From NCBI RefSeq assembly GCF_000379465.1, contig NZ_KB905447.1:1-64000 (forward strand): a stretch of 64,000 nt of DNA. Reading direction: 5' to 3'. Each line of letters begins with the position of its first letter. Positions within the stretch are counted from its first letter, which is position 1. The DNA is from Sciscionella marina DSM 45152. GTDB lineage: Bacteria > Actinomycetota > Actinomycetes > Mycobacteriales > Pseudonocardiaceae. Shown in pieces: positions 1-7,626 of the stretch. A model generated the notes under the pieces. That model was given only the letters and a program-made list of their open reading frames with translations. It had not been told where the DNA came from and made no database searches. A program made the position numbers and the translations under genes.

Positions 1-61
1 GGGCCATAAACGGCCGCCACTGGGGATCATTCACTGGCCGCGGTCACGCGACCACCAGAAC

Positions 62-105
62 CGAACCGCCCCTGCCCTGCGTTTGCGCAGGTCAGGGGCG
101 GTTCG
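62..105 (-). terminator. Hairpin terminator downstream of the tRNA-Thr fragment
   Basis: A perfect 13-bp inverted repeat (62-74 with 93-105) encloses a second 5-bp stem (76-80 with 87-91) and a short loop. It lies just past the 3' end of the minus-strand tRNA fragment, where a tRNA terminator is expected. There is no T-run. Positions 1-61 show no coding signal. Confidence 0.7.
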
Positions 106-109
106 CCGG

Positions 110-144
110 AGCCGCCTGTCGGAATCGAACCGACGACCTAATCA
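110..144 (-). pseudogene. 3' fragment of tRNA-Thr, probable attachment-site remnant
   Basis: Read on the minus strand, the fragment runs from the 3' half of an anticodon stem (TGATT) through the variable loop, a perfect 5-bp T-stem (GTCGG/CCGAC) with T-loop TTCGATT, the acceptor strand AGGCGGC and discriminator T. This is the pattern of an actinobacterial tRNA-Thr, probably CGT anticodon. The 5' half is missing, so it cannot fold as a tRNA. Breaking at the 3' side of the anticodon loop is typical of att sites left when elements integrate in tRNA genes. The intact partner tRNA-Thr is not in this window. The tRNA identity is by memory of family sequences. Confidence 0.65.
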
Positions 145-157
145 CGTCGGCTTTGCG

Positions 158-1596
158 GGCTCTTCCCAGATGAGGGTGTAGGTCGGCCGGGCGCGTCGGT
201 CCGCAGATAGACGTCGAGGTCTCCCGACGATGGAGGTTCCTACGCCATCCATCCGAAAGACCTCGACGTGTCCGACGCTACCCCGCCGGCCGGCTTCGGC
301 CGCCCTGACCTGACCGCCTTCGCTCGACTCGACGGCCTCGGTCTGAGCGTGACCGGGCAACGACTTGAACCGGATCGTGCGGTCCTCGCGTGCCGCGTGG
401 TGGAACCAGATCAGTCTTGCCGACGGTGCGGCAGCGAAGGCGCTGCTCGTGACACCGTGATCCGGCGGTTGGCCCACGAGCCGCTGGGCTGGCGACCGAC
501 CGTGCTGGAAGTTGTAGTGCGCCGCTACCGCTGTGCCGACTGCGGACACGTGTGGCGCCAAGACACCAGCGCCGCGGCGGAGCCACGCGCGAAGCTCTCG
601 CGCACCGGGTTGCGGTGGGCGCTGGAAGGGATCGTGGTCGCACACCTCACCGTCGCCCGTGTCGCCGAGGGACTCGGGGTCGCGTGGGACACCGCCAACA
701 ACGCGGTCCTGGCCGAAGGCAATCGGCTGCTGATCAACGACCCCACGCGGTTCGAGGGCGTGAAGGTCATTGGCGTCGATGAGCACGTCTGGCGCCACAC
801 CAGGCGTGGCGACAAGTACGTCACCGTGATCATCGACCTCACCCCGGTCCGCGATGGCGCCGGCCCAGCAAGGCTGCTGGACATGGTCGAGGGCCGGTCG
901 AAGGCGGCGTTCAAGACCTGGCTCGCCGACCGCGACGACGCCTTCCGTGACGCGGTCGAGGTGGTCGCGATGGACGGCTTCACCGGGTTCAAGACCGCCG
1001 CTGCGGAGGAGATCCCGGACGCGGTCACGGTGATGGATCCCTTCCACGTCGTGCGCCTGGCCGGTGACGCCCTCGACAGGTGCCGGCGCCGGGTCCAACT
1101 CGCGATCCACGGGCACCGTGGGTTCAGGGACGACCCGCTCTACAAGTCGCGGCGCACGCTGCACACCGGCGCGGACCTGCTCACCGACAAGCAGAGCGAC
1201 AGGCTACGCGCGCTGTTCGTTGATGACGCTCACGTCGAGGTCGAGGCGACCTGGGGTGTCTACCAGCGCATGATCGCCGCCTATCGCCACGAGGACCGGC
1301 AACGTGGCCGCGAGCTCATGGAGAAGCTGATCACCGACCTCAGCGCCGGCGTCCCCAAGGTGCTCACCGAGCTCACCACCCTGGGCCGGACCCTGAAGAA
1401 GCGAGCCGCCGACGTGCTCGCCTACTTCGAACGACCCGGCACCAGCAACGGGCCGACCGAGGCGCTCAACGGACGGCTCGAACACCTGCGCGGCTCCGCA
1501 CTCGGGTTCCGCAACCTGACCAACTACATCGCCCGAAGCCTGCTCGAGACCGGCGGCTTCAGACCCCAACTCCTACACCCCCGATTGGGATGAGCC
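158..1596 (+). mobile_element. ISL3-family insertion sequence
   Basis: Imperfect 25-bp terminal inverted repeats (158-182 and 1572-1596, about 20 of 25 matching, both beginning GGCTC) flank a single transposase gene. ISL3 relatives have ends beginning GGCTCTTCC and make 8-bp target duplications. The 8-mer CCTAATCA occurs just outside the right end (1597-1604) and at 137-144, but the left copy is 13 bp away from the inverted repeat, so either the true left end is at 145 or extra bases lie between. The element sits directly against the tRNA-Thr fragment. Confidence 0.8.
268..1593 (+). CDS. ISL3-family transposase
   Basis: This 441-aa protein catalyses transposition of the surrounding IS. Near residues 46-95 it has an N-terminal zinc-finger region with two CxxC pairs (CRRC and CADC). 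The catalytic core follows, with DDE candidates in VIGVDEHVW, in VVAMDGFTGF and in the C-terminal NGPTEALNGRLEHLRG block that is characteristic of the family. Length is normal for ISL3 transposases and no frameshift is visible, so the copy looks potentially active. The start is GTG, about 110 bp inside the left inverted repeat. The stop codon lies within the right inverted repeat, as is common in compact IS elements. Confidence 0.9.
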   Translation: MSDATPPAGFGRPDLTAFARLDGLGLSVTGQRLEPDRAVLACRVVEPDQSCRRCGSEGAARDTVIRRLAHEPLGWRPTVLEVVVRRYRCADCGHVWRQDTSAAAEPRAKLSRTGLRWALEGIVVAHLTVARVAEGLGVAWDTANNAVLAEGNRLLINDPTRFEGVKVIGVDEHVWRHTRRGDKYVTVIIDLTPVRDGAGPARLLDMVEGRSKAAFKTWLADRDDAFRDAVEVVAMDGFTGFKTAAAEEIPDAVTVMDPFHVVRLAGDALDRCRRRVQLAIHGHRGFRDDPLYKSRRTLHTGADLLTDKQSDRLRALFVDDAHVEVEATWGVYQRMIAAYRHEDRQRGRELMEKLITDLSAGVPKVLTELTTLGRTLKKRAADVLAYFERPGTSNGPTEALNGRLEHLRGSALGFRNLTNYIARSLLETGGFRPQLLHPRLG

Positions 1597-1635
1597 CCTA
1601 ATCAGCTGTCCCAGCTGTCACGTTCGGAGTAGGGG

Positions 1636-2439
1636 TCACTCCTCGTCGTCAAGAGGTGACAGTGGTGGAATCGCGTCGAAGACGTCTACAATCCATTCCC
1701 ATGTCCCACTGTCATCGCTTTCAAGATGTTCGCTCAAGTGAATGCGGACCCATCGATCCCGCTCATTGCCATCGAGGGCGATAGACCACGCTTCGTCTAG
1801 TCCGTTCCCGGTATGGAGACAAGATGTCCATGTCTGCTCTACAGGGACATCGGACGGCAACGACCATGTGCGCGGGTCCTCCGATGAGGATATAGGGCTG
1901 TCATGCATCAAACACAGGAACCATTCCCTTTTTCCATTGCTGAGACGTTGGTTTTCTGCTCGAACTCCGAGTGTCAAAGTATAGGTCGCTTCAAGCATCT
2001 CGAAAATCTCATCGCGACTTACTTCGCTATCATTAAAGTACAATCTTTGAATTGTAGAAATTGCCGCACCGCGACCGCCGAAGTGTCCCAGTTCTGGCAG
2101 GTACCCCTCAGGAAGATACTGGCGGACTCCCACGCTCACAGCGTTAGGTAGTTTATTCGTGACCGCAGCGAGAGAGGCGTCGTTTCCGCTGCTGAGTACC
2201 TCGTTCATGGCTTGATGCAGTTCCTCGGTCAAGCCGAAGTCCTGTTCGCCGAGTGTTGTGACGGCCTCAAGGGTACCGTCGATCAAGGCGAAAAACCGAT
2301 GTTTGCTGGGGGTCTTATGTACGAGAAAGCGCTCGATCGTCCTTACGTTCACTTCAGGGATCTCCTCTATACGGTTTGTGACAAGCGCGCACGGTCGAGC
2401 TTGCGACGTGAACACTTCGGACCTACGGGATAGCGGCAT
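1636..2439 (-). CDS. Hypothetical protein, AT-richer island gene
   Basis: I do not recognise this 267-aa protein. It is acidic, has no signal peptide or membrane segment, and ends in an Asp/Glu-rich tail. Its codon use is markedly richer in A/T-ending codons than almost everything else in the window, which points to acquisition from a different genome. It lies between the ISL3 element and an XRE/TPR regulator, transcribed leftward toward the IS. The first 30 residues (before the segment EIPEVNVRTIERF) look less protein-like, so the real start may be internal. Positions 2440-2567, between it and the next gene, show nothing recognisable. Confidence 0.5.
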   Translation of the reverse strand: MPLSRRSEVFTSQARPCALVTNRIEEIPEVNVRTIERFLVHKTPSKHRFFALIDGTLEAVTTLGEQDFGLTEELHQAMNEVLSSGNDASLAAVTNKLPNAVSVGVRQYLPEGYLPELGHFGGRGAAISTIQRLYFNDSEVSRDEIFEMLEATYTLTLGVRAENQRLSNGKREWFLCLMHDSPISSSEDPRTWSLPSDVPVEQTWTSCLHTGNGLDEAWSIALDGNERDRWVRIHLSEHLESDDSGTWEWIVDVFDAIPPLSPLDDEE

Positions 2440-2567
2440 ACCGACCGAGGTACCACCAAAGCGGCGTTGTCGTGAGTATTCGCACTGCTTGCTCCAGTAC
2501 CGCTGGAGCCGCTCGGCGCTCCATCACTTTACAGGATTCTTGCGATTCCAGGTAGCTGCTGGGTGCG

Positions 2568-3719
2568 TTACCGGAGTGCGGCGGTGAGGCGTTCGAGGCG
2601 GCGGAGTTGGCGGCGGGAGCCGATGACGTCCGCGTTGCGGGTGGCTTGCTCGGCGTGCGCGCGGGTGTTCTGGGCGTCGTGCTGGCGTGCGAAGGCGGCT
2701 GCGAGGTCGACGTGTAGCGCGGTGGCGGCGCGGGTGAATGTTGGGTCGAGTTGATCGAGTGCTCCGGTGAGTACGTCGATCGCTTGGGGTTCGCCGATGC
2801 GGGCGAGGGTGTGGCCGCGCCAGCGGGCGAGGTGTACAGGGTCGAGCACGATGTATGGACCCCCGTCGCTGTTCGCATCGTCCTCGGTGGGTAGTAGGGC
2901 GGCGGCGTCATCGAAGGCGCGCAGGCTTGCCGAGCGCTGCCCGTCGGCGGCGAACGCTTCGCCGTGCGCGGCGGCGAGCCAGGCGCGGAGCAGGGGAGGG
3001 CAGGCTGTGTTGTTGCGGAGTTCGCCGAGAAGCTCGGCGGCAAGGGTGGTTTGGCCGAGGTCGAGCAACACAAATGCTTGTTCGGCGGCCGTGTGAGCGC
3101 GGAACGCTGGGTCGGTAGTCTCGGCGGCGGCTCTCTTGGCATCCTCGTAGTGATGCCATGCTTCGCCGAGTTTGCCCATGTCAAGGGCTTGCCAGGCGGC
3201 GAGCGTGCCGAGCTCGGCGAGCAAGGCGGCAAGAGGTTCCCGTGTCCCCGGCGTGATGCTGTGGCTATGGAGGTCGCTGACCTGTCGGAGCTTGGCGCAC
3301 ACGTCCTCATGGGCTACGACGCCGCCGAGCTGACGGTCCAGTCGGCGCATTCCGTCGAGCTGTTCGTGCAGCAGACCTACCGTGCTCACGTCAACTCGGG
3401 CGGCCGACCTGATGCGGTCGCGAAGCTCTTCGCCTTCGTCGTCGTGTTGCGGACGGGAAAGCAGCTCGTCTGTCGACATCCCACAGATATGTTCGAGCAG
3501 GCGCGCAGTGTCAGGCAACAGCGCTCCGAGGGGCGCGCCGTTCGGGCCGTGACCAGCCAGGAGACGTTGCAGGTGGCGTAACCCGAGTGTGCCGGACTCG
3601 CCATGCTCACGTGCGAATTGGTCGGCATACTCGACAAACTCTTTCCGCGTCATGCGCCATTCACGAATGAGCTGTTCGAGCACGGTACGCGGCGGCCGTG
3701 CTCGGTGGGTGCTCGCCAT
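2568..3719 (-). CDS. XRE-family regulator with C-terminal TPR-like repeats
   Basis: The protein has 383 aa. The N-terminal ~75 residues resemble the degenerate helix-turn-helix of actinomycete regulators that carry C-terminal TPR-like helices. The rest is a run of Ala/Leu-rich helical hairpins (about residues 150-380), with sequences such as AHTAAEQAFVLLDLGQ and AWLAAAHGEAFAADGQ. It is clearly paralogous to the gene at 5810-6928: both share the A-EQA-VLLD and WLAAAHGE-LA blocks and the HLxRWRG motif. Such proteins are common in actinomycete integrative elements, where the repeats probably sense a peptide or partner. The ATG at 3719 is chosen because the DNA-binding-like region starts immediately after it. 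It is divergent from the small coiled-coil gene at 3769. Confidence 0.8.
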   Translation of the reverse strand: MASTHRARPPRTVLEQLIREWRMTRKEFVEYADQFAREHGESGTLGLRHLQRLLAGHGPNGAPLGALLPDTARLLEHICGMSTDELLSRPQHDDEGEELRDRIRSAARVDVSTVGLLHEQLDGMRRLDRQLGGVVAHEDVCAKLRQVSDLHSHSITPGTREPLAALLAELGTLAAWQALDMGKLGEAWHHYEDAKRAAAETTDPAFRAHTAAEQAFVLLDLGQTTLAAELLGELRNNTACPPLLRAWLAAAHGEAFAADGQRSASLRAFDDAAALLPTEDDANSDGGPYIVLDPVHLARWRGHTLARIGEPQAIDVLTGALDQLDPTFTRAATALHVDLAAAFARQHDAQNTRAHAEQATRNADVIGSRRQLRRLERLTAALR

Positions 3720-3729
3720 CGTGTCCTCA

Positions 3730-4200
3730 TCATGTCATCCGCAGGTCGTTGCGCTGAAAGTATGTCATATGAACGATGGTTTTAGCTGGCAATGCTACGG
3801 GACAGACTGGGATGCGCGGACTATGACAGACGATGAGCAACGTGATCTTGCGGCGAGGCTCGACCGGATAGAGCGCCACGTCTCGCTGCTCGAAGACTTG
3901 GTCCAGCACCTTGCCGCTGAATTGCTGCGGAAGCTGGACCGTGAATACGACGACGGGCCAGATGCCGGGAACTAAGGCGAAGTGTTCCGAGAGCCCGAGC
4001 TGATTGAGGCAGGCAAAGCAGGGCATCCCGTTGAACCCAGACAGCAGGTCGATGCTGCCAGGTGCGAATGTCTCACCGCAGAATGCCGTCAGCTCGTCCG
4101 GTACATGGTCGGGAACCGGAACCAGGTGAACGGTGCGACAGCTCTCTCCGACCAGCCCCTTGCGGAGACGGACACGCAGGATCGGCTGGTCAGGCAGCAC
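3730..4200 (-). CDS. Small zinc-ribbon-like protein, C-terminal extent uncertain
   Basis: A frame of about 156 aa whose first ~70 residues match a pattern I associate with small orphan proteins of actinomycete conjugative elements: an RLRKGLVGESC block, HLVPVPD, then FCGETF and GMPCFACL. The cysteines (C22, the FCGE cysteine and the CFAC pair) suggest a metal-binding fold. The proposed GTG start overlaps the stop of the upstream 81-aa gene by 11 bp; an ATG at 4242 in the same frame is an alternative. The downstream half lies antisense to the coiled-coil gene at 3769-3975 and reads less like a protein, so the original stop may have been lost. Confidence 0.45.
   Translation of the reverse strand: MLPDQPILRVRLRKGLVGESCRTVHLVPVPDHVPDELTAFCGETFAPGSIDLLSGFNGMPCFACLNQLGLSEHFALVPGIWPVVVFTVQLPQQFSGKVLDQVFEQRDVALYPVEPRRKITLLIVCHSPRIPVCPVALPAKTIVHMTYFQRNDLRMT
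3769..3975 (+). CDS. Small coiled-coil protein
   Basis: A 68-aa (or 50-aa, if ATG 3823 is used) acidic/basic helical protein. The segment from DDEQRDLAARLDRIERHV to LLRKLDREYDD has regular heptad Leu/Ile spacing, indicating a short coiled coil. The function is unknown; the composition looks like a real protein. It starts 50 bp from the divergent XRE/TPR gene and lies wholly antisense to the 3' half of the gene at 3730-4200. Only one of the two frames is likely to be translated over the shared stretch, and this one looks better. Confidence 0.5.
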   Translation: MNDGFSWQCYGTDWDARTMTDDEQRDLAARLDRIERHVSLLEDLVQHLAAELLRKLDREYDDGPDAGN

Positions 4201-4435
4201 AGTGACGTCCAAGGGTCTCGGTTCGGTGAATGCGAAGCACATTTGTGCAGCGTTGACAGCGGCTCGTCGGGCAGGCGGCCAGTGATGCGGGATGGAAGCG
4301 GATGCCGCAGATTCCTCGGTACTCGCCGAGCCGATCGGCGATGGTGTCGGCCATGTCGGTACCGGTAACGGCGTGCTCGGTTCCGGTGGTGTCGGTGACC
4401 CAGCATAGTGAGAGCCGGTGCGCGGCCGTGGCCAT
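4190..4435 (-). CDS. Small cysteine-containing island protein
   Basis: An 81-aa protein beginning MATAAHRLSLCWVTD, with EHAVTGTDMADTI followed by GICGIRFHPASL and a C-x5-C-x2-C cluster (CPTSRCQRC). Short proteins with this order (HAVTD-like block, CG, then CxxC) recur next to conjugation genes of actinomycete elements; their function is unknown, and a zinc-binding role is only inferred. The ATG at 4435 is preceded by a good ribosome-binding site (GGAG, 6 bases upstream). It precedes and slightly overlaps the zinc-ribbon-like gene at 3730-4200, suggesting an operon, and is divergent from the NUDIX gene. Confidence 0.6.
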   Translation of the reverse strand: MATAAHRLSLCWVTDTTGTEHAVTGTDMADTIADRLGEYRGICGIRFHPASLAACPTSRCQRCTNVLRIHRTETLGRHCAA

Positions 4436-4624
4436 CGTCGTTCGCTCCTCAGGAGGTGGAATGGAAGCGCGGCGGGAGCGGGGCATGTCCTCGTCCGCTC
4501 CCGCCGCTGACCCGTGATCTCGGGATGCGTACAGCGTCGTGTCTGAGCTGCGCAGATGGAATGTCTTGCAGCTGCCATCTAGCTGACATGGCGGCGTTGC
4601 ATGAGCGGTGGATAGGCTCGCGGG

Positions 4625-5167
4625 GTGACGGATGAACGCGGCGCTTGGCAGACCTACGGCGAACGGCTCGTCTACGACAACAAGTGGGTTCAGGTCGGCC
4701 TGAACGACGTGCAGGCACCCAACGGCGAGCGCTGGGAATACCACGTAGTGCACCTGGCGCGCATCGCTATCGCGCTGATCGTCAACGACAACGACGAGGC
4801 GCTGATGCTCTGGCGCTATCGCTTCCCGACGCAGCAGTGGGGATACGAACTGCTCGGCGGCATGGTCGATGACGGCGAGGATGCGGCGGGCACGGCCGCG
4901 CGTGAGGCGGCGGAAGAAAGCGGCTGGAAGCCACTCGGCGAACCCGAGCACCTGATCACGTTCGAACCGTTGCCCGGACAGGTCACCGCGCCGGTGGACG
5001 TGTACCTGTGGCGCGGGGCCGAGCACATCGGCGACCCGACCGACACCGAGGAAGTCGGCCGCGTCGAATGGGTACCCCTGTCGAAGGTCAACGAGCTTGC
5101 GGCACGGCAGGAACTACTCGGCGCAGGCACGCTGGTTTCGCTGTTGCACTATATGACATCGCGTTAA
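4625..5167 (+). CDS. NUDIX hydrolase
   Basis: A 180-aa enzyme predicted to hydrolyse a nucleoside diphosphate linked to another moiety. The Nudix box is intact: GGMVDDGEDA, then AAREAAEESGW, matching G-x5-E-x7-REUxEExGU at about residues 79-101. The fold around it (ALIVND, LMLWRYRFP before; VDVYLW after) resembles ADP-ribose pyrophosphatase-type members, but the substrate cannot be read from sequence. NUDIX genes are a regular cargo of actinomycete integrative conjugative elements. The start is GTG at 4625. It is convergent with the acetyltransferase gene (11 bp apart). Confidence 0.88.
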   Translation: MTDERGAWQTYGERLVYDNKWVQVGLNDVQAPNGERWEYHVVHLARIAIALIVNDNDEALMLWRYRFPTQQWGYELLGGMVDDGEDAAGTAAREAAEESGWKPLGEPEHLITFEPLPGQVTAPVDVYLWRGAEHIGDPTDTEEVGRVEWVPLSKVNELAARQELLGAGTLVSLLHYMTSR

Positions 5168-5178
5168 GACTGGTCCAG

Positions 5179-5730
5179 TCAGGTACTCGGGTCTTGTGGC
5201 CATGCGGCCGGGGCAGCGGCATCGATGACCCAGTGATTGCATCGCAGAACACGGTCGGCGAAGGCTATCTCTCGCTCCCCAGCAAAATTGAAACCGAGAG
5301 AGCGGCAGATGCCATTCGATGGGGCGTTCGATGTCGCCGGGAAGGCGTGTACGAGCCCCCACCTCTCATCGTCACGGGCCATGTCGAGCAGCATTCGGAC
5401 GGCCAGCTTCCCAAGTCCGTGGCCCTGGAACTCCGGCAGGACCATCCAGCCGATCTCGGATATCGGTTCGCCGCCCTGGTCGTGGGTCCACAACGTCACG
5501 CTTCCCGCGACGACTCCGGGTTCGGCCCCGTCAGGGACCATCATCTTGATCCAGTCGGTACCCGATGTAGCGGCCCGGACGTCGCGGGCCACCTTGTCCT
5601 CGACGCCTTCGCGGGGCATAGGTCCGCCCAGTTCGGCCATCATGTCCGGATCGCATCGCATGCGCACATACGCTTCGATGTCGCCCAGCTCGACATCCCG
5701 CAACTGCACCCGGCGCTCGTTCTCGGCCAC
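5179..5730 (-). CDS. GNAT-family N-acetyltransferase
   Basis: A 183-aa acyl-CoA-dependent acetyltransferase. The order is N-terminal RDVELGDIEAYVRMRCDP, then IGWMVLPEFQGHGLGKLAVR (the motif A Q/RxxGxG/A pyrophosphate loop as QGHGLGKLA), then SNAPSNGICRSLGF, which is the typical C-terminal motif B. The acceptor is unknown. The GTG at 5730 is chosen because a near-perfect GGAGGAGG ribosome-binding sequence lies just upstream; the frame extends further upstream but into poor sequence. It is co-directional with the XRE/TPR gene at 5810-6928, 79 bp downstream of it, and may be co-transcribed. Confidence 0.85.
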   Translation of the reverse strand: MAENERRVQLRDVELGDIEAYVRMRCDPDMMAELGGPMPREGVEDKVARDVRAATSGTDWIKMMVPDGAEPGVVAGSVTLWTHDQGGEPISEIGWMVLPEFQGHGLGKLAVRMLLDMARDDERWGLVHAFPATSNAPSNGICRSLGFNFAGEREIAFADRVLRCNHWVIDAAAPAAWPQDPST

Positions 5731-5809
5731 GTCTCCTCCTCCGCCCCCGTGATCATTTCGACCGTGTTCCATCATCCACGGGGCACCGACAAACGGCGCC
5801 GCAGGTTCT

Positions 5810-6928
5810 CTAGCTCGGCAGGGTGAGGCTGCTGAGACGCCGTAGGTGGCGGTCGGAGTTGAGCTGGCGACCGAGCTGTCGAGCGTGGCGTGCGTGATAC
5901 TGTGAGGCCGCGTGATCGCCGGTCGCGGCGTAGGCAAACGCGAGGTCTACGAGCATGCCGACGCGGGCGCGGGCGAAGTCGTCGGGTAGTTGGTCGAGGG
6001 CATCGGTGAGTGCGTCGATGGCGGCCGTGTCTCCGATGCGCACGAGGGCGTTGCCGCGCCATCGGTCGAGATGCGTTCCACCGAGGAACACAAAGGGGAG
6101 CTGCGGGTCGACCGGATCGCTTGGCAGCAGTTCGGCTGCTTGCTCGAAGGCGTGCAGGGCGGCGGCGCGATTCCCGATGGCCGCGAGCCCTTCGCCGTGT
6201 GCCGCTGCGAGCCATGCCCCGAGGAGCGGCGAGACCTGATGCGCGGCAAGTGCGCGCGCGTGTTCGAGCTGCCGCGCGGCCTTCTCGGGCTCGCCGATAT
6301 CGAGAAGCACGACGGCCTGCTCTGCGGTGGCGTGCGCCAATAGGGCAGTGTTCCCGGATTCGTACGCGGCCCGCTTGCCGCGCTCGTAGTGCTTCCACGC
6401 CTGCCCGACCGCGTTACGAGACAGTGCGAACCATCCGGCAAGGGTGGACGCCTCGGTGAGCGCACCGGCGAGCGTCGCATGCTGGCCGATATCGGTGCTG
6501 TAGTTCAGCAGCCCTTCTATCTGCGTGATCAGGTTATGGAGGTCGTCGTGCAGGCCAGGGCCGCCGAGCTTGCGGTCCGTGTACCGCATCGAGTCGATGC
6601 GCTGACGGATTGCTTCGATCATCCCCGCGTCTACCGAGCTGGCGATTTGAATGCGCTCCCGCAACTCGGCTATCTCGTCATCTTCTTCCGGATCGGGCGG
6701 CAAGCCCAATTGCTCGTTTTCGCGTCCGTAGATTTCCCGAAAGATTGGCCGGTATTTCTCGCTGACTTGTTGGCGTCCGTTTTCCCAGCGGGACAGGTTT
6801 GTCTTCATGCTGGTTTCGGACGTGGGGGTGACACCGAAGCGCGGTGACATTTCGAGGATCATCCGGACGACGGCATCCGCCTTGAGGTTGCGGCGTAAGC
6901 GAGCCTGCTTGAGCTTGGTGTCAGGCAT
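5810..6928 (-). CDS. XRE-family regulator with TPR-like repeats
   Basis: A 372-aa protein paralogous to the one at 2568-3719. The N-terminal part (residues 1-75) contains a helix-turn-helix-like region ending in TNLSRWENGRQQVSEKYR, where SRWENG is the classic XRE recognition-helix signature. A linker rich in acidic residues follows, then TPR-like helical hairpins from about residue 140 (AHATAEQAVVLLDIG, AWLAAAHGEGLAAIGN). The ATG at 6928 is chosen because upstream in-frame sequence is not protein-like. A perfect inverted repeat lies 38-58 bp upstream of the start, a plausible autoregulatory operator. Likely role: regulating transfer or excision of the island. Confidence 0.85.
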   Translation of the reverse strand: MPDTKLKQARLRRNLKADAVVRMILEMSPRFGVTPTSETSMKTNLSRWENGRQQVSEKYRPIFREIYGRENEQLGLPPDPEEDDEIAELRERIQIASSVDAGMIEAIRQRIDSMRYTDRKLGGPGLHDDLHNLITQIEGLLNYSTDIGQHATLAGALTEASTLAGWFALSRNAVGQAWKHYERGKRAAYESGNTALLAHATAEQAVVLLDIGEPEKAARQLEHARALAAHQVSPLLGAWLAAAHGEGLAAIGNRAAALHAFEQAAELLPSDPVDPQLPFVFLGGTHLDRWRGNALVRIGDTAAIDALTDALDQLPDDFARARVGMLVDLAFAYAATGDHAASQYHARHARQLGRQLNSDRHLRRLSSLTLPS

Positions 6929-6965
6929 GGCCGCAAGCCCTGTGATAACCGGTGTGACCTGCGAG

Positions 6966-6986
6966 GTTAGCGCGGTCGCCGCTAAC
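6966..6986. promoter_or_regulatory. Candidate operator, inverted repeat GTTAGCG
   Basis: Perfect 7-bp arms GTTAGCG (6966-6972) and CGCTAAC (6980-6986) with a 7-bp spacer lie upstream of the XRE/TPR gene starting at 6928. The same half-site (ATTAGCG / CGCTAAT) recurs at 7513-7519 and 7568-7574, in the next regulatory gap. Shared half-sites suggest one repressor controls both promoters. Confidence 0.45.
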
Positions 6987-7091
6987 GTGCGCCACCTGCG
7001 CCGACGGCCTGTGCTGCCGTCTCCTAGAGGCATGACAACGAACGGAAACCCCCAAGCAGCCGGGACCAGCAGCGCGGCGCACACGGCGCAC

Positions 7092-7481
7092 CTACCGCTT
7101 CGACGGTCGGGACACCGGCCGAGCCTGCGCGGCGAGGTTGGCGTTCATCTCGGCGAGCTGCTTCGTAATGGTGGTAAGGGAATCCTCGATCGCGCCGAGG
7201 CGGTCACGGATCTCGTCGATGCCCGGTTCGCCGGTGTCGTGGGGACGCAGTGGCGTCCGGCCGGCGAGTACCGCGGCCAGGTGATCGGGATGCCATTCGA
7301 GGGCGGTCGAGAGAGCTTCGAGCGTGCGCGCGCTGCGCTGCCGATTCCGGGTGTTGCGCTGCAACTCCCGGACGATCGCTTGGGAGACCTGCGAGCGTTC
7401 GGCAAGCTCGCGCTGGCGCATACCGAGCTCGGCGAGCCGGTCGTTGATGGCCTTGGCGACCGCCGCCCAATTCTCCGTCAC
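7092..7481 (-). CDS. XRE-family helix-turn-helix repressor
   Basis: A 129-aa protein. Residues ~8-70 form a lambda-repressor-like domain (LGMRQRELAERSQVSQAIVR is the helix-turn-helix; ARTLEALSTALEWHPDHL is the packing helix pair). The C-terminal ~45 residues (IRDRLGAIEDSLTTITKQLA) form a short coiled coil that probably gives dimerisation. It is divergent from the excisionase-like gene at 7627, the classic arrangement of an immunity or master repressor facing the excision/transfer operon. It probably represses the rightward operon 7627-12527, which is an inference from position. Confidence 0.88.
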   Translation of the reverse strand: MTENWAAVAKAINDRLAELGMRQRELAERSQVSQAIVRELQRNTRNRQRSARTLEALSTALEWHPDHLAAVLAGRTPLRPHDTGEPGIDEIRDRLGAIEDSLTTITKQLAEMNANLAAQARPVSRPSKR

Positions 7482-7512
7482 GTATCCCTCCGTGCTCCGC
7501 CTGAGCGCCGAG

Positions 7513-7582
7513 ATTAGCGCACCATTATCGCGTTTCGCACGAACCGGGAATACTTTTCTTCTCGCTCCGCTAATATCAGCGG
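7513..7582. promoter_or_regulatory. Divergent operator/promoter region of the transfer operon
   Basis: The gap between the XRE repressor and the excisionase-like gene contains ATTAGCG (7513-7519), its inverted partner CGCTAAT (7568-7574), and an overlapping palindrome CCGCT-N6-AGCGG (7567-7582). Downstream to 7626 the sequence is AT-rich and ends in an AGGA ribosome-binding site before ATG 7627. This is a plausible switch controlling excision and transfer. Confidence 0.45.
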
Positions 7583-7626
7583 CCTATTGCGACTAAATCA
7601 TTCTTTTTGTTCTTAGGAATTCACTT

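Noticed and set aside
110-144. Functional tRNA gene
   Set aside because: Only the 3' half is present; no acceptor 5' strand, D-arm or anticodon loop follows.
3762-5158. Inverted copies of ATGTCATAT (3762-3770 and near 5150) as element ends
   Set aside because: Nine bases only, and the right copy lies in the coding end of the NUDIX gene; most likely chance.
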